From Aphis gossypii (lineage: Eukaryota; Arthropoda; Insecta; Hemiptera; Aphididae), in assembly GCF_020184175.1 (NCBI RefSeq), contig NC_065531.1, positions 40,073,213-40,137,212 of the forward strand: a stretch of 64,000 bases of DNA, in the 5' to 3' direction. Both the position numbers and the translations under genes were made by a program. Within the stretch, counting starts at the first letter, position 1; each line of letters opens with the position of its first letter. Below the pieces are notes generated by a model. That model made no database searches and was not told the DNA's origin. It was given only the letters and a program-made list of their open reading frames with translations. Of the stretch, positions 52,085-64,000 are shown in pieces.

Positions 52085-52470
52085 GACCTGTCATTCTGTA
52101 TAGCTCTAATATATGGCCACTGAGATAAACTGAAGAATTGAGGTAGAAAAACTTTGAAAGGATATTACTAAGGCGAGTATATAACGTATACCAAGACCAC
52201 TAAGTGAAAAGTGAAGAAGAAAACACAATGAAAACTCCAAAAATCGTTTCAATGACCATGTAATACGATGGGCATCAAGAGAAGAAGATTGACATGAACC
52301 GGTCATGTCAGGTGGAAAAATTATATCAAAATAAAAATAGTAATTGAAGAAGATTTGATGAGAAAAACATCAATAGGTAAATCATCTTACCTGAGATATG
52401 TTGGATAATTATGCGTAAAGAGATATAAAGGCTCCAATAGCACCAACGGGAATAGAGCAGCTGATGATGG
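52085..52470 (+). mobile_element. Decayed non-LTR retrotransposon tail (reverse-transcriptase C-terminal region)
   Basis: In the frame starting at 52090 the translation shows a degraded form of the conserved C-terminal region of insect non-LTR polyproteins. An LY...WPLR segment is followed by TEEL, FERILLRRVY, YQDH, then a GH-containing segment where intact elements carry a WAGH-type motif, then IEEDLMRK. Several in-frame stops and at least one frameshift break it. It is a 5'-truncated relic with no function. Family assignment comes from pattern memory only. Confidence 0.5.
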
Positions 52471-52689
52471 CGAGGGGATAGAAAAAAAATATCTTTATAT
52501 TTTATATAATATTATGAGTTTCACCACTTAACAAATGTATATTCTGTTATTTTATGGTCTATAAATTGTTTAAAAATGTCTAATACATAAGGTATAGGTA
52601 CTGAAAATTCTGTCTTAAAGTACAATTTCAATGTAAGAGTAGCACCATATTTAGATAAGAAATTAAATATATTATGTAGTAGATACTTC

Positions 52690-53264
52690 AAATTTCGTGA
52701 TAATATATATTGCGGGATAACTAAATATTCGTGATAATATATATTGCGGGATAACTTAATATTCGTGATAATATATATTGCGGGATAACTAAATATTCGT
52801 GATAATATATACTGCGGGATAACTAAATATTCGTGATAATATATATTGCGGGATAACTAAATATTCGTGATAATATATATTGCGGGATAATATATATTGC
52901 GGGATAACTAAATATTCGTGATAATATATACTGCGGGATAACTAAATATTCGTGATAATATATATTGCGGATAACTAAATATCGTGATAATATATATTGC
53001 GGGATAACTAAATATTCGTGATAATATATATGCGGGATAATATACATTGCGGGATAACTAATATTCGTGATAATATTACTGCGGGATAACTAAATATTCG
53101 TGATAATATATTGCGGGATAACTAAATATTCGTGATAATATATTGCGGGATAATATATTGCGGGATAACTAAATATTCGTGATAATATTACTGCGGGATA
53201 ACTAAATATTCGTGATAATATATATTGCGGGATAATATACATTGCGGGATAACTAAATATTCGT
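52690..53264. repeat. 34-bp minisatellite, about 17-19 units
   Basis: The unit starts TAAATATTCGTGATAATATA and ends TATTGCGGGATAAC. I count 19 GCGG(G)AT cores. Several positions carry a short 16-17-bp partial unit (GCGGGATAATATATATT) instead of a full one, notably near 52880, 53035, 53145 and 53230. Variants include TACTGCGGG and single-base losses near 52970 and 53030. Minus-strand frames through it (52823-53278) are repeat translations (HEYLVIPQYILS), not a gene. Confidence 0.95.
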
Positions 53265-56200
53265 AGTTCAAATATCATTAATTTTACTTATTTCTGAGAA
53301 TTTTTTTTATTCGACCATGATGATCATAATATTCATAACAGAGTAAAATTTTGAAGAAATATTAAGTTCACGCCTAATATTTAAATTGTTATGCTTTATC
53401 TATGCATATCTTTAACTTCCTATGTATAATAACTATAGTTATTACAGTTTCTAAGTGAATTTCACATTCGTCTATTTAAGCTTTGTTCGAGTAATTTCGA
53501 ACATTTTGAGAACATCCAGCTGTAAAAATAATAAAATAATTTAATAAACGTTGGATTATGATGGAGAAAAATATTGTACGATATTGTCGATATTCTGTAA
53601 CATTATATTTCATCTAAAGTGCATAAAATGTCAAAATCGGGGTTATCATAACTACAGGTTTAGTTACATTAATATTAATAACGGTTTGGTAGAAAAAATG
53701 TTCTAATCACCTGTCATATGCCCGTCAAAAACCACTCTACCGAAATCTGAATAATATACCAACTTATTAGAGGGTATATATACATTTTTTTACTTATACT
53801 TCACAAAATATATTATAAATAAAATTTAAATAAATAAAATCGTGTTACGTTAAATTTAAAATTGTATAATCTGTGAATTAACGATTTCTGGCGAATCAAG
53901 TCGTGTGGTCAATGGTCATTGAATATGAAACTGTTGATATAACTTTTTAATAGTCCCATTATTATTAGCAAAGTTTTAAAGGTTACTTGATTCTCTAATA
54001 TATACATTATTATTATTGTTGTTCAAAAAGGTTCGTTTGATTTAATAAAATAAAATGGCACACGACGTAAATGTATTGAAATGCAATTTACATCACTAGA
54101 AGAAATATTATGAATAGAATAATTGAAATTATATTAAATGTCAAAAACCATTAGACTAATTTCGATACTTAATAAACATATTATTATAATAATAAAAATA
54201 TATGGATAGGATTCATATATGTAAGAGTAAATGGTAAAATGTTTATTTAATTTATTAAAAACAAGCAATAAAAAAATTGAATATAATATATGAGTTTTTG
54301 GAATTTTAAGTGATGAAAATAAAAATTAAGTAGATTCACTCACAACGTGTATCTAATGCAGCACTCAAAATAATAACTATGTCAAAATTCAAGTTCTGTA
54401 GTTGTAAAATAGTCTGTTGCAGTTATACTATACGAGTTTATGACAATTAAGATAAGATATAAATGAAATATCCATACCTGAATAAATACTTGGTTATTTT
54501 TTTTCTGATTGATATTTTTTTTTTTACCAACTCTTACGGTTAAAATATGTCAAAAAACTATAAATAAAACTAAATAAAAGTAACTACCATTTATTTCATC
54601 GTGAAGTAATTCATGGTAATTTCAAACTAAAGCATTAATCGGAATTTGCAAAAAAGTATAGGCCAATGGAAATAAATCCTAGCTCCAGCAATAAATATTA
54701 ATTAAAACTATAGGTATCAATTATGAGTATTAAAATAATACCTAGACTAAAATAATGAACATAAAATATAATAAGATATATATAAATGGAAATAATTATT
54801 TATAAATTTAATATAGGTAGTATACAATAACATAATTTTGTAATTTAATAGGTTTAATAATAAAAATTATTTTTCTTTGAGAAAAATATAAAGAGCTAGA
54901 GTATAAACTAAAAGATCGCCACTCAATAGATAAATAATTCAAGAACCGCTTGTTCGATAAAATCCTACACATTTATAAAACCATAAAAAGAAATAATAAT
55001 TCAAACACACACTTTATTGTTATACAAATAAAAGATTTTACGGTACTTACATAAATTGGCGATTATTGTTTTCGTTATGGCGCGGTGAAATCTTATGTTT
55101 GGCAATAGGATAAAAAAAAAATTCACGGCTATTAACCCACAGCACTGAGAAGATTGCTGTTATTATATTATCGAAACAATAAAACTTTTGCTTTTCACGT
55201 TTTCAAAGGATATCTGAGCATGATTTCCTTCCCCACGGATATTTTAACGTCCCCGCTGTTTTCTCTCGTATCCTAAATTATTATAATGTTAGCAAACTTG
55301 ATTTCCACCATTTTTGTATGCTAACTCACCACCATACTTTTACGCGAATTAATGAGTGTGTTTAGGTTGGGGGAAGGGATTGTTCGATAGACTTACAGTT
55401 ATATATATCCTATACATTTATATAACTTCTATAGTAGGTACATTATATATTTATAAATATTATATTATATTCTGTAATCTGTTCTTCTGTAGGCTATATG
55501 GTGTAACATAAATACATAGGAAACAACAATAATAACAATAATGGTTATGAGTTATGAGTTTAATACTCATGATTTATAGAAATAATTAATAATAAAATTC
55601 AGAGATATTGTGTAGGTATCTACCACTTTTTTTGAAAGGTAGGAATATGGAATTAAAAAATACGTAACCGTTCGAAAAAAAAAATAATACTTCCATCGTG
55701 GTTATGAAAAACAGTTCTAAACAATTGTATCATGGATAAATAAAAATAGCAAAACATAATAGGTACTTTGTGTTAAGTCAAGAGTTGCATGTATTATGAT
55801 AGCTGATAAGTAGGAACATGAATCCAGAGCGTGTACTACATACTCGTAGTATAGTATTAGGTCAAAGCGTATAGATTTTTCAAATCATTTAAAAAGTTGA
55901 ATACTCAAACGAATAAATAAGTATTGTCGTTGGAACTGATCACAAAAAAAAAATAATAATATGAAAAGGGTGAAAAAATAATTTATATTCTGTATAAATT
56001 GTGATGATTACAGAATGATGTTCTAAGCACGCTCATTTTTTTTTTATGCTACAAATGTGCTTTTATTTGAATTCCGAAAGTCTGAAATATAATGAATACA
56101 ACAAACAACCATAGTTTTAAATATTTAATTTTTTACGGTATTTAAAAGAATTACCCTGTGGGGATGTAAATTTATTTTTTCAAACAATTATCTTCTTTTT

Positions 56201-56694
56201 TATTTAATATTTTGATCTATTGAAATAAAATTAATTTTAACGAGTGGTTCGAGTTATTGTGTTTTATACTTTTATGTACATTATATATCTAATTCTAAAT
56301 ACTGATTTAATTAAAGCATATTAAATATTATAATTTATTATATAACAAGTATAAATTTGTATCATGTAATTAAATAATTATTATGAATATATCATGAAAA
56401 ATTTCTGAGCCATTCGAAAAATATTAATTTCTTCAACTTGGCTAAATGCTACTGATGATCAACAACAATTATATGATATCATAGTGACATTCATAGAATA
56501 ATAAACAATTTATTAATATTATGAATATCTATTTTGTTAATCACTTATCACTTTATCATTAATATTTAGTTAAAATTGTTTTAGATACTGAGCGAAGTAA
56601 TGAATGTACTGATTTTACAATGATGTGTTTATTTTTGTATAATATATAAGTACACACACAATAAGTAGACGATAAAATGCTTTGATTTTCAAAA
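53265..56694. other. Gene-free stretch
   Basis: AT-rich sequence with no supported exon. A mildly GC-richer patch lies at 55060-55270 without an open frame. Confidence 0.6.
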
Positions 56695-57715
56695 ATAAGA
56701 ACGGTTTGGATATCAAATTTAATTTTGTTTGTTCTTTGAAGGGATGAACGTTAAAATGTCCAGTTTTTTATTTAATCCACGAAACAAAAATAAAATTTAG
56801 AAAAAACGGGAATTTTCACGAAAACTCAATTTTTGATAAAATCGATTTTTTTTTTTTTTAGTGTAATTCGACAACGAATAATTGTAGATTCTTGAAATTT
56901 TTACCAAATATCAATGTTATTTTGTATTGTTAATAAAATTCTCAAAATATTTCATCTATTTTTGAGCTATATATAGGCATATTAAGTTTTTTTTTTATAA
57001 ATGTTGTTTAAATATTTTTTACTTGGTAGAAATACTTGAAAATGAATACAAAGCTCCTCATAAGTTATAAATTTCTCAATTAAAAAATATCGAAAATTTA
57101 ATGTCACAGTATTTTTTTTTTATAATCGTGAAAAATAAAAGTTAGAATTCATAAAATCGTGAAAATTAGTAAATTATTCTGTAGTAGATATTCATACAAT
57201 TTTTTGATTTTATATCTATGATTTAAAAATGTAATACAAGGTTCTTTTATAAGTTTATCAACCCATTAATAAAAAAAATTCTACGAGAAAGCCAAATTAA
57301 TATCTTATGCGCATAAACATTTTTTTTTCAAATTTTTAATACATTCGATATTCACCCTTAAATTAATTATTTATTATCAAGCAATTTTTGATGTGTAATT
57401 TGTATTTGTATTTTTTTTTTTTTTTTTTTTTAATAGATATAAAGAGGCTTCATCATTAATATAAATACATACAATTTATTTATGCAATTTTACCTAAACT
57501 TATGACTCCAAATTAAAAATTAAAATTTATATTAACTTATCGTAATATACTTAAAGTAAAATAAATAGCTTTAATGGCTCAATCAAAAAAACATATCACG
57601 AAACATATTTAGTGGTATAGACTATAGATTGAGATCTTCTCCACTTAAAATCGTTGATATATCATAAGATTCAAATTTAACACACCCATAATAGTGACCC
57701 ACTTGACTACCTTTC
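56695..57715 (+). repeat. Dispersed ~1-kb repeat, copy 2
   Basis: Collinear with 37330-38310 in the same orientation. It starts near CAAATTTAATTTTGTTTGTTC, contains TTTTTGATAAAATCGATTTTTT and TCTATTTTTGAGCTATAT, and ends with TTCAAATTTAACACACCCATAATAG then CCACTTGACTACC. A run of 23 T lies at 57410-57432. No ORF. Similar A/T-rich sequence at 58000-58760 may be a more diverged relative. Confidence 0.7.
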
Positions 57716-59289
57716 TTAAAAAATACATTACAAATTATGAATTATGGATTATATGTGTACATATTTTTAATATTTTATGTTAAATATTTATCAATCAACA
57801 ATTATTATTTATACTTGAAAATAATTTTGTTGTTCAATTATATCAATTATTGATATACCTAATAGAACACATATTAAAATATCTGCGAGTATTAAAATAT
57901 TAATAGGTATTATAATATTATCAAAAATTCGTTAAATTTTAATTGATTAGTGCTGAATTAATAATGGTATTTTGATCTATTTTGTTATTAACTTATAATT
58001 TAATACAGGGTAAATACCAAAGAACGGTGTAAATTAAATAGCTTAAAATCAGTCTAAACCTCTAAACATTTTGAAAATTTAATTGTGCATAAAAAAATAA
58101 AATAATAATATGTCAAAAGAATAAAAGTTCCATGTAGTTTTTAAATTAAAAGATAATGAAAAAATCGTTATTTTTCGTTTAAATATTTAATTTTATCAAA
58201 CTTAGAACTTAAAATGTTTTTTTTCTCAAATATGTGCAAATGTATACTTTTAGAATACTGTAAGACCAATTTTCGAAAAACTTATTATTAGTTTTTTTAA
58301 GCTTTAGTAATAAAAATTGAAAATGTTATGAATTTTTAATTAGAAAATAATTGCAAATCTTCGATACAGTTTTACACGAATATTTTTTACTTTTATTTCG
58401 TTTAAAATATTATGTATTTTTGATACTTTTAAATTTTTATAATTGTATTCCATGTATTTAGTTTTCAATTCTTTTGAAAGTATTAATAATATTTATCAAC
58501 ATTCATAAGTAAAATAACCTAAAAATTCAAGAGTCTATTACATAAATAGCTTAAAAATAAGAACATTTTAAAAACTTCATTGTTTATAGAAAATAATAAT
58601 TTAAATATTTAGTTATGAATGTTTTTATAAAATTAATAGTTATAATATTTGTAAGTAATAAAAAAAGAAACAATTCGTTTTTGAATAAATCGTTATTTAT
58701 ATACGTTTGAATATCCAATGTCATCAATATTTTAACTTCAAACACCATAAAAAATGTATGCCGGCTTTACGCTAAACTTTTTTTTTTATATTTCAGTAAA
58801 TATTTACGAGTAAGCTTATTGTTAATTTTCAAGCCATGGGAACTTTTACTTTGACCCCTTAAGTACCAAAATACCAAACAGATCCATGTCGTTACTTAAA
58901 ACCTCCCTAAAAGTCGAGAATCAAATCAATTTTCACTGTACCCAATGACAATGATACAAACGAAAATAAAACACACACACACACGGCACATCGTCATTCG
59001 GCTCAGAATCTAAAACACGTGTTTATACTGTTTATAATGCGATTTGCGAGGTAAAAAGGGCGGTCACAAGCCCCGCACAACACATCGCGGGTATTATGAT
59101 ACGTCGTAATCTTCGAGCGTACACAAGAACCCGTCGTGAGCCGGTTTAAGCGTGAAAACGGGCGACGAACGCGCTTGAAAAATCAACAAAAAAAAACCCA
59201 CCCCTAACGTAGTAGTGCTCGCGCGGGTTTTTACGAGTACAGCTTTACACTGAGCGTATATACACATTATCACGCATAAACCTATCGTT
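57716..59289. other. AT-rich stretch passing into a CpG-richer flank
   Basis: No exon is supported up to about 59000. From about 58970 there is an (AC)n tract (CACACACACACACACGGCAC), followed by increasing CpG content (CCCCGCACAACACATCGCGGG, CCGTCGTGAGCCGG). Confidence 0.5.
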
Positions 59290-59990
59290 ATTGACGCGCG
59301 TAAGTATAACCTGCCCCAATACGGTCAGGTACATCGCGGGCGCGACGGTCTCCGTCGTCTTCCAGGCGCGTTACCTGCGGGAGGGACGGTCTCCGGCAGG
59401 CCCGCGCGGAGGGTTGGGGGTGGCGTCGTCTCCCCGACGCAAAGACGTCGCCGGCGGTAGATCAAACGCACTGCACAGTTGTAGGTTTAATAATATCCTA
59501 CGTCGGCGTTCTCGCAGCGCTCGGCGAGGTCCGCGGCCCGGGAAGGGGGGGTGTATCGGAAAGAAAATGAAAAAAAATATAATCGACGCGGACCACTTAT
59601 TAAAACGCCGTAGTACGTGCGGAGAGGAGACATCGCCGTTTATTGTTTACGTTTCGTTTCGAGTTTATCGGTGATGCAGTGTGGAGGCGGTGGAGGCACG
59701 AGGGATATCGCGGCCGTGGCGGCGAAGGTGGAGGCAGCGGTGGCGGCGGCGGCGGCGGTGACACAGCAGACCGCGGCGGCGTGTAAAATGCGATTGCGCG
59801 GCCATTATTGATTCTGTGCTTCGTACTACTAACACAGGTCGTCATTATTATTTACCGCGCGCGAGGCAACGGCGCGGCGGCAGCAGAACACACACACACA
59901 CACACACACCCGCCGCCAGTAATAGACGGGGCGAAAATATTTATACGCTTTTATTTTTTTTTCTCCTCTCTCATAATAATAAAAATAACA
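59290..59990 (+). promoter_or_regulatory. CpG-rich block, possible promoter or first exon of a gene
   Basis: This is the most GC-rich non-coding block in the right half. A strong donor GTAAGT at 59300-59305 (after TTGACGCGC) could end a + strand leader exon. It contains GGC/GCG triplet runs at 59684-59765, a (CA)n tract at about 59889-59909 and many CpG pairs. Frames through it (for example 59291-59674 and 59617-59811) are Arg/Ala/Gly-rich low complexity, and I do not support them as proteins. On the minus strand a short coding-like stretch (WKTTETVAPAMYLTVLGQ) covers about 59310-59365, but no complete exon could be defined. Confidence 0.35.
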
Positions 59991-62900
59991 TAAAGCGCGA
60001 AACGTTGCACGACGACGATATAATACGCCGCGTATAATGTATAATAATAATAATAATATGATCGTGTTATTATCATGACTGCCCCCGAGGGGGGGGGGAG
60101 GTTAAGTGACGGGCTCTCGAGCTGATGAACTAACTATATACACGCGGAGGACGTCGAAATCTTGACGGTGCTTTCGTAAAAACGTCCAAACAGTCATACG
60201 CGTATATATATGACCTATATATATACATCATATGCGTGTATATAATATATAGTATATAAGTGTTGTACTATATTAAATTTATACGACGCACCCCGCTCAC
60301 ATCGATATCTATTCGTTTCACGTATAACGGGAGTATATATTATGCGCACGGAGGGCAATAAATTTGTCCGTACGAGTATAGGACGATACGCGTCGATATA
60401 TATTATATATTTACAACGAATAAAAGGATAAAACAGTGTCATAAAGTATTTCCAAATCGTTTGTGTTTAAGTATAATTCGCACGTTTGGCGAGTCCGATC
60501 GCGAATAAACGTATATAATACGAGTTGTACCTGCAGGTAGGTGGTATAATAATATTATTATTGTTGTTGTTATTTATGAATACATAAATGATTACGGAAA
60601 TTGATCGGATCGCTATTGTAATATATTATAATGTTACACGTATATAATATTGTAGTGATGAGTAATAGTAATTGCAATTTGTAGGCAATCGCGCGGGACG
60701 GGGACTTTTGTCAAAAACGCGTTATCGTTCTCTTCCGAAAACGTGCTCAAAACGGAGTTCAACGAATTTCCGAATAATGCACAAACCGTATACCTGCAGC
60801 GTGTATCGGTATTGTATCTGTACACCATGAAAGGCTGCAGTAGGTACATAACATTAAAGCTATGATAATTAAAATCAGCTGTATAGTAATAATAACAAAG
60901 TACCGATAGTAAATAACAGAAATACACTGTTAAAATTATTAATCCATCGTTTTTTTTTTTTCAATTTTTCAATTTTTTTTGTTCGGTCGTGCACATTTTT
61001 AATTGTATCAATTCTGCTAGAAACGTTATAAATATTAAATACTTAATAATTAAAAGGGTAAATTAACGAAAGTTATATACGGAAACATTTTTCGATTTAA
61101 AACAGCTCCCAATATTTTTATTTTTTTCAAATATTACTTTTTATTACCTATTATAAAATATGATACCTTTAATCGGCGATGGGGATATACAAAACCGTGA
61201 GTAGTATACTGCATATACATGTTGGTTTTTGCTTTTTTATAATTTATGAAACTATAAGACTATATTATTTATGTCATTTTGGTATTATAATTTTATTAAA
61301 ATCATTAAAACCATTTATACAATGTGCTCATTACTTTTTATAAGAGCGCAATTTCAATAAATAGCGAATACACAATATTATTTTCATCGTTGGAACTTTG
61401 TAATAACTACTGTAATTTGTAAAGTTTTTGATGAATACTACAAATCAACGATTTTTAACTATACCTACAACTTAGAATATATTTAATATTTATACATTTA
61501 AACGTTCTAATAAAATGTTATAACTTTAAATAAATGAATAATGTTATGTCTAAATAACAGATGTATATAAGTAATTTTATTTCAAATCAAACAAATTTTT
61601 TTACGTCAAAACTTGGATTTAGTAAAAAATTAAACCATTGACAATCATAAATGTCTACAATTATAAAATGCCGAAATTTAATATTTTTCTCATAGCTTAT
61701 ACTTTTTTGATAAAATATCCTTATTATGTGGAATCATCAGCATTAAATTATTTTAATTTAACAAGAACAAAATTTTACGAGTTAGATTAAACTCAATTCT
61801 CCGATATAATAGCTTAAGAAATACGAGTGCATGTTGTGTACTTGGATTAATGTAGTTACCAATTACTAGTGAGTAGTGACAAGATTTGAATATTTGATTA
61901 TCGATTATTAATAGATATTTCTTATTATTACTTTAGATTGAAACAATGTAATAAATGTAATTACTGTAAATCATAAGCAATTGACGAAGACGCAAAGATG
62001 TTATGTTATTGTAAATTAAATAATTTTGTTAATACTACGTTTTATTCGTTATAGTTACTTAAATAGTTAATGTTTTATTTAATACATTCAATTTAATAAA
62101 TAATTGTATATCATATGAAATTAAACTTCATAAAGTACTTATAAAACATAGTTGTAAAACCAATAAGTTTATCACTCCGTTAAGAATCTATAAAAACTAA
62201 AAAGGTTGAAACAGAAATATTTGTTATAAGAAAATTTATTTTTTCGACTATTCATAATATTAACAATTAATCTCTATGACTTACTCATTGATAATAAGTG
62301 AAACTTAAGCCTTAAAATATGTTTAATATACAATATTATGTGAAATAAAAATATAAATTAAATATAGCAAGTTAAATGTATTATTATATTTTAATAATTT
62401 TAAATTTGATATTTCTAGTTGAAACGTATTGCATTTTTATTGAATATTTTGAATAAAGTATTATTATATAAAATCATTAGGATCATACATAGGTAATTAT
62501 TTAAATTCTTATTATAGAAAAAACATAAAGAAAAATGAAAATATTAAAACGGTGCACCGAACGTCAATTTAAAAAAAAAATGTTCTTGTAGACATTATTA
62601 TAGATAATCAAATTACTAGACATTATTTAACAAATACAACATGATCAATGTCTTAAACAATTTGAAAAATAAACACTTGTTAAAACTAATAAAAGTCTTT
62701 GTCAAAATAAAACAATGTTTAAATTTTAGACTGTATTCTTTATATTTTATGATATTGTAATGAATCATTAATTACCTACACTGAATTTTGTAGATTATAG
62801 TTTTTTTGTTATCTATAAAAATTCGTTGTTTTATAAAAATAATTTAAAATAATTGTGTAAATTTCTATGAAATTATTCAATATATTTTTTTAAAACAAAC

Positions 62901-64000
62901 AAAAGAAGCTGAAAATCTTGACATCTTTTATACGTCTATCTGGACACTCGTTTCGCTTCATTTGTCTCAAAAACAAGATACTATTGCGTAATACGAAAAA
63001 AAATTAAAAGTTTAGCCCCTATAGTGTTTTAATAAGCTCTTAAAATAAATTTTCTAGAATTTCTTTTTGCTTACTGGAGTGTTTATATATTTTTTAAAAA
63101 CTTTTATACCTAAGAGTTTTTAATTAAAAATTGTGTTTCCAAATTCTAACCTAACAGGGATTATTTAAAACATTAAGACACTTAATAACACAAAAAAATT
63201 AGCATTTTATGTTAGCAAACCACGAGCAAAGGTCAAAATTATCTTTACCTCTTCATGGTTAGAACAAATAATAATTGTTATTTATTTTCTTTACAGCATT
63301 CTATTAGAACTCGATCAATATTAAATATAACTTATATTTAAATTATTATTTTTTTATTGAAAATGTTATATTTACCTTATCTATGAGTATTATTTTGTTT
63401 ACCCACTTTGTACAAAATGGCTGTAGATAATAATAATAATAATTTATTTAATTTCAATAGAACCGATACCTTTATAGATTATGTATGGGATTTTGCATGA
63501 TAAATGGGTAACAGTTTGCGAATCAACCTAGAAATTTATGGGCACTTAAATATTAACAGAAACATGTTTTCTTTGGAATATTGGATGAGTAAAGCAGCGG
63601 GAGGAATGCAAGAAGATGATTGATAGATACGTTTACTGGAGGATTAAATTAGAAATGAAAAGAGAATATCATTGAAGAGTAATGGGTTGGAAATCGGTAG
63701 ATAATAATAGAATAACGTATATAATATTAGATTAAAGCCAAATAAACATCCAGTAGAATTGAAAATAATACATAATATACATCATGAAAAAGCTTTGAGT
63801 TCAATAATTATACACTGCGTACTACAGTACATAAATATAAGTAATATTATAACTATAATACTCATGCAAACCTGCAGTAAAGAATCAAAAACTACATTAT
63901 ATTTATGAAATAAAAAATAAAATAAAAATTGTTAGTACAACAAGATATTTTGTTTGTAAAGCTTGTCTAGATATATTTTATTTGTTATGTTTAGAGACAA
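59991..64000. other. Right-hand gene-poor region
   Basis: GC-richer until about 60850, with a G-run at 60085-60099 and a possible short + strand exon after TTTGTAG near 60685 (AIARDGDFCQKR and on, ending TAA). That exon has no confirmed partner. After 60950 the sequence is AT-rich with no supported exon. An (AAT)n tract lies at 63429-63444. Confidence 0.5.

Noticed and set aside
52823..53278. Minus-strand frames with HEYLVIPQYILS peptide repeats
   Set aside because: These are direct translations of the 34-bp minisatellite. The unit is not a multiple of three and single-base losses shift the frame repeatedly.
59291..59845. Arg/Ala/Gly- and Pro-rich frames in the CpG-rich block
   Set aside because: All six frames are open because of GC-rich triplet runs. 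There are no domains and no supported splice structure; the proline run is the reverse of a GGC repeat.
60634..60927. 97-codon minus-strand frame
   Set aside because: Only the middle has mixed composition and it lacks splice signals. The opposite strand offers an equally plausible short exon, and neither can be supported.

Overview
This window looks like nuclear DNA of an insect, most likely an aphid or close hemipteran relative. It is very AT-rich. Its genes are split by canonical GT-AG introns, separated by long gene-poor stretches, and surrounded by small cut-and-paste transposon relics. The aphid assignment is an inference from general character (AT-rich intergenic DNA full of TAGGTA-type words) and from orthologue identity. 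There are no bacterial features: no operons, ribosome binding sites or CRISPR.

The left 14.5 kb holds the recognisable genes. (1) A MADF-BESS transcription factor lies on the + strand (coding exons 3345-3399, 3646-3811 and 5895-6447, with a 3' UTR to about 7330). (2) TRMT44, the tRNA Um44 2'-O-methyltransferase, lies on the + strand (four exons, 8216-10119, 553 aa). (3) rogdi lies on the - strand (seven exons, 14092 down to 12078, 267 aa) and is convergent with TRMT44. I rebuilt all three by following reading frame across splice junctions. A possible short gene (14186-14461, +) starts 93 bp from the rogdi start codon in the opposite direction.

From 14.5 to 30.5 kb there is little coding sequence. 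This stretch holds an ORF broken by one in-frame TAA (17659-17892), a second decayed ORF on the opposite strand (18303-18467), and a pair of inverted 15-bp words that bracket both. It also holds a hAT-type miniature element (23723-23968) and a four-block repeat with a 333-bp step (27160-28500). A GC-rich single-exon coding region on the - strand (30701-31406) encodes an unrecognised acidic protein.

From 31.5 to 64 kb I see no confident gene. This part holds two copies of one hAT miniature element with perfect 8-bp target duplications (34605-34760 and 40102-40258), a second miniature element (35833-36006), and two copies of a roughly 1-kb dispersed repeat (37330-38310 and 56695-57715). It also holds a decayed non-LTR retrotransposon tail (52085-52470), a 34-bp minisatellite (52690-53264), and a CpG-rich block at 59290-59990 that may be the promoter or first exon of a gene to the right.

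The genes are ordinary housekeeping or regulatory genes and do not form a pathway. I found no convincing evidence of a new biological system. The most interesting leads are the TAA-interrupted ORF inside the inverted repeats, the unrecognised acidic gene, the minisatellite and the 333-bp-step repeat.
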